Positions 62,659 to 64,000 of a DNA stretch of 64,000 bases are shown piece after piece. Source of the stretch: CAVSWT01 sp963782985 (GTDB taxonomy: Bacteria > Bacteroidota > Ignavibacteria > Ignavibacteriales > Ignavibacteriaceae); assembly GCA_963782985.1 (NCBI GenBank), contig CAWALU010000011.1, positions 62,001 to 126,000 on the forward strand, read 5' to 3'. The position numbers were made by a program, and so were the translations under genes. The stretch's first letter is position 1. Each line of letters starts with the position of its first letter. The notes below the pieces were generated by a model, which searched no databases, was not told the DNA's origin, and was given only the letters and a program-made list of their open reading frames with translations.

Positions 62659-64000
62659 AAAAAATTTCATTATCTCTAAAAGATATATTTGATATTCCAA
62701 CAGCTGAAATCTTTTGTCCAAATAGATTCAAAAGTATTAGCGCCGTAACTATTGATTCGAGAAATGTTCCTGTTAATTCATTGTTCGTTGCAATTGAAGG
62801 CGAAAAATTTGACGGGCATAATTTTGTAAATGATGCTATTAAAAATGGAGCTGCGGCAGTAGTAATTAATGAAAAGAAAATTTCGAAATTTGATAAACTT
62901 AATGTTCCAATAATCGCCGTTAAAAACACAACTATTGCCCTTGGCGATATTGCAAAAATTTGGCGAAAGAAATTACGGACAAAAATTATCGGTATAACCG
63001 GAAGCGCCGGTAAAACTTCAACTAAAGAAATACTTTCGGTTTTGCTGAACGAAAAATTTTCTGTTAATAAAACTCTGGCAAATAACAATAATCATATTGG
63101 AGTTCCACTGACAATTTTCAGTACAAATAATTCGCACGATTTTTTAGTCGCTGAACTCGGAACTAATCATTTCGGTGAAATAAAATATACCTCAGATATT
63201 GCTTCGCCGGATTGCGCGTTAATTACAAACATTGGAAGCTCGCATTTAGAATTTCTTAAAAATAAAAAAGGAGTTTTAAAAGAAAAGATCTCATTATTTG
63301 AATCTACAATTTCCAACAAAGGTTTTTTATTTATTAATAATGACGATCCCCTTTTAAGAAATTCAGCTGAGAATTATAAAAACAAAATTACTTTTGGATT
63401 TAACGATGAGGCTGACTGCAAAGGTGAAATTAAAAAATATACAGATGAAGGTAAAACCGTTATCCAAATAAAATATAAAAACAAAAAGCTGGTAACAGAA
63501 TTACCATTGTACGGCGAGCAAAGCGCTAAAAATTTTCTTGCGGCTGCGGCTGCGGCTTTCAAGGTAGGACTAAATAAAAATGAAATATTCTCGGCGCTAA
63601 ATAAATTAAAGCAGTCAGAAAAAAGATTAAATGTTAAACACTTAAAAAATTTTATTTTGATTGATGATACTTATAATGCAAATCCTGAGTCGATGAAGTA
63701 TTCAATTTCACTTCTTCCCAAAATAAAATCTTTTAAAAATAAAATCCTGATTCTTGGCGATATGTTTGAATTGGGCAAAGATGAAATAAAGCTTCATCAA
63801 AATTTAGCCGGCGTAATTAAGAAGAATAAAATAAACGAAATTTATTTAATCGGCAGCCGTATGAAATCTTTAAATGATGAATTGAAAAAACAAAAAATTG
63901 ATTCTCTTCATTTTAAGAATAGAGAGAAGCTTAAAAAATTTATTATTGAAAAAGATCTTAAAGACTCTGTTGTTCTAATAAAAGGCTCGCGCGGAATGAA
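62655..64000 (+). CDS. murF: UDP-MurNAc-tripeptide D-Ala-D-Ala ligase, cut by window end
   Basis: From ATG 62655 the frame is open to the last base; 448 codons are seen. The text DSRNVPVNSLFVAIEGEKFD opens the N-terminal domain. KIIGITGSAGKTSTKEILSV is the ATP loop, ANNNNHIGVPLTIFS the next Mur motif, and IDDTYNANPESMKYSI the C-terminal-domain hallmark of MurF. The sequence ends at VVLIKGSRGM, the usual end region, so only a few residues are missing. It adds D-Ala-D-Ala to finish the pentapeptide. Confidence 0.95.
   Translation, partial: MKKISLSLKDIFDIPTAEIFCPNRFKSISAVTIDSRNVPVNSLFVAIEGEKFDGHNFVNDAIKNGAAAVVINEKKISKFDKLNVPIIAVKNTTIALGDIAKIWRKKLRTKIIGITGSAGKTSTKEILSVLLNEKFSVNKTLANNNNHIGVPLTIFSTNNSHDFLVAELGTNHFGEIKYTSDIASPDCALITNIGSSHLEFLKNKKGVLKEKISLFESTISNKGFLFINNDDPLLRNSAENYKNKITFGFNDEADCKGEIKKYTDEGKTVIQIKYKNKKLVTELPLYGEQSAKNFLAAAAAAFKVGLNKNEIFSALNKLKQSEKRLNVKHLKNFILIDDTYNANPESMKYSISLLPKIKSFKNKILILGDMFELGKDEIKLHQNLAGVIKKNKINEIYLIGSRMKSLNDELKKQKIDSLHFKNREKLKKFIIEKDLKDSVVLIKGSRGM

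Overview
This is a 64 kb stretch of AT-rich bacterial chromosome. The gene content fits the Bacteroidota/Chlorobi side of the tree and most resembles Ignavibacteria. The reasons are several proteins with the NYPNPFNP-type C-terminal sorting domain of type IX secretion (T9SS), secreted beta-propeller proteins ending in that domain, a gingipain-family (C25) protease, a meso-DAP type MurE, and a small basic protein of the kind found in Bacteroidota. The lineage call is inference from content, not from a marker-gene tree.

Layout. 1-8.5 kb is an accessory zone. It holds the tail of an aldo/keto reductase, inverted-repeat elements, two arrays of a 42-bp tandem repeat, and a minus-strand series of secreted-protein genes. 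Three 3' ends there share a near-identical hairpin, and the leaders share long duplicated blocks; two members have lost their bodies. 8.5-13.5 kb is a tight minus-strand housekeeping cluster: a PurC-like gene, psd, pssA, purS, purQ, two tatA paralogues and gatA. 13.6-17.3 kb runs the other way: the YbaB/EbfC nucleoid protein, recR, a methyltransferase, two lipoproteins and ftsX.

17.5-39.8 kb is a surface-polysaccharide locus. It has the Wza-like exporter, a Wzz-like chain-length protein, UDP-glucuronate decarboxylase, a MurJ/Wzx-type flippase, glycosyltransferases, a polymerase/ligase, two asparagine-synthase-family proteins, an acetyltransferase, a DegT aminotransferase, a phosphoglycosyl transferase, a PglF/WbpM-type 4,6-dehydratase and a Wzi-like barrel. 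The last enzymes look like a route to a diamino-trideoxy sugar placed first on undecaprenyl phosphate. Several genes here carry single-base frameshifts, mostly in or next to homopolymers.

39.9-49.0 kb carries a 1907-residue C25 protease, glmS and a COG2403-type GTPase. At 49.0-49.7 kb a tRNA-Phe gene has a copied 3' end that abuts a truncated hipA and a frameshifted hipB, which looks like the scar of an integrated element. 50-55.4 kb has a T9SS cargo protein built from 29-residue repeats, a GMP reductase/IMPDH-family enzyme and an S9 peptidase. 56-57.3 kb has an HU protein, a zinc-ribbon TPR protein, a tiny ribosomal-type protein and tRNA-Thr. From 57.4 kb to the end is the division and cell-wall cluster mraZ-rsmH-ftsL-ftsI-murE-murF, with murF cut by the window edge.

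Limits: no database searches were run. Family names rest on motifs I recognise, and frameshift calls rest on reading continuous homology-like sequence across frames.
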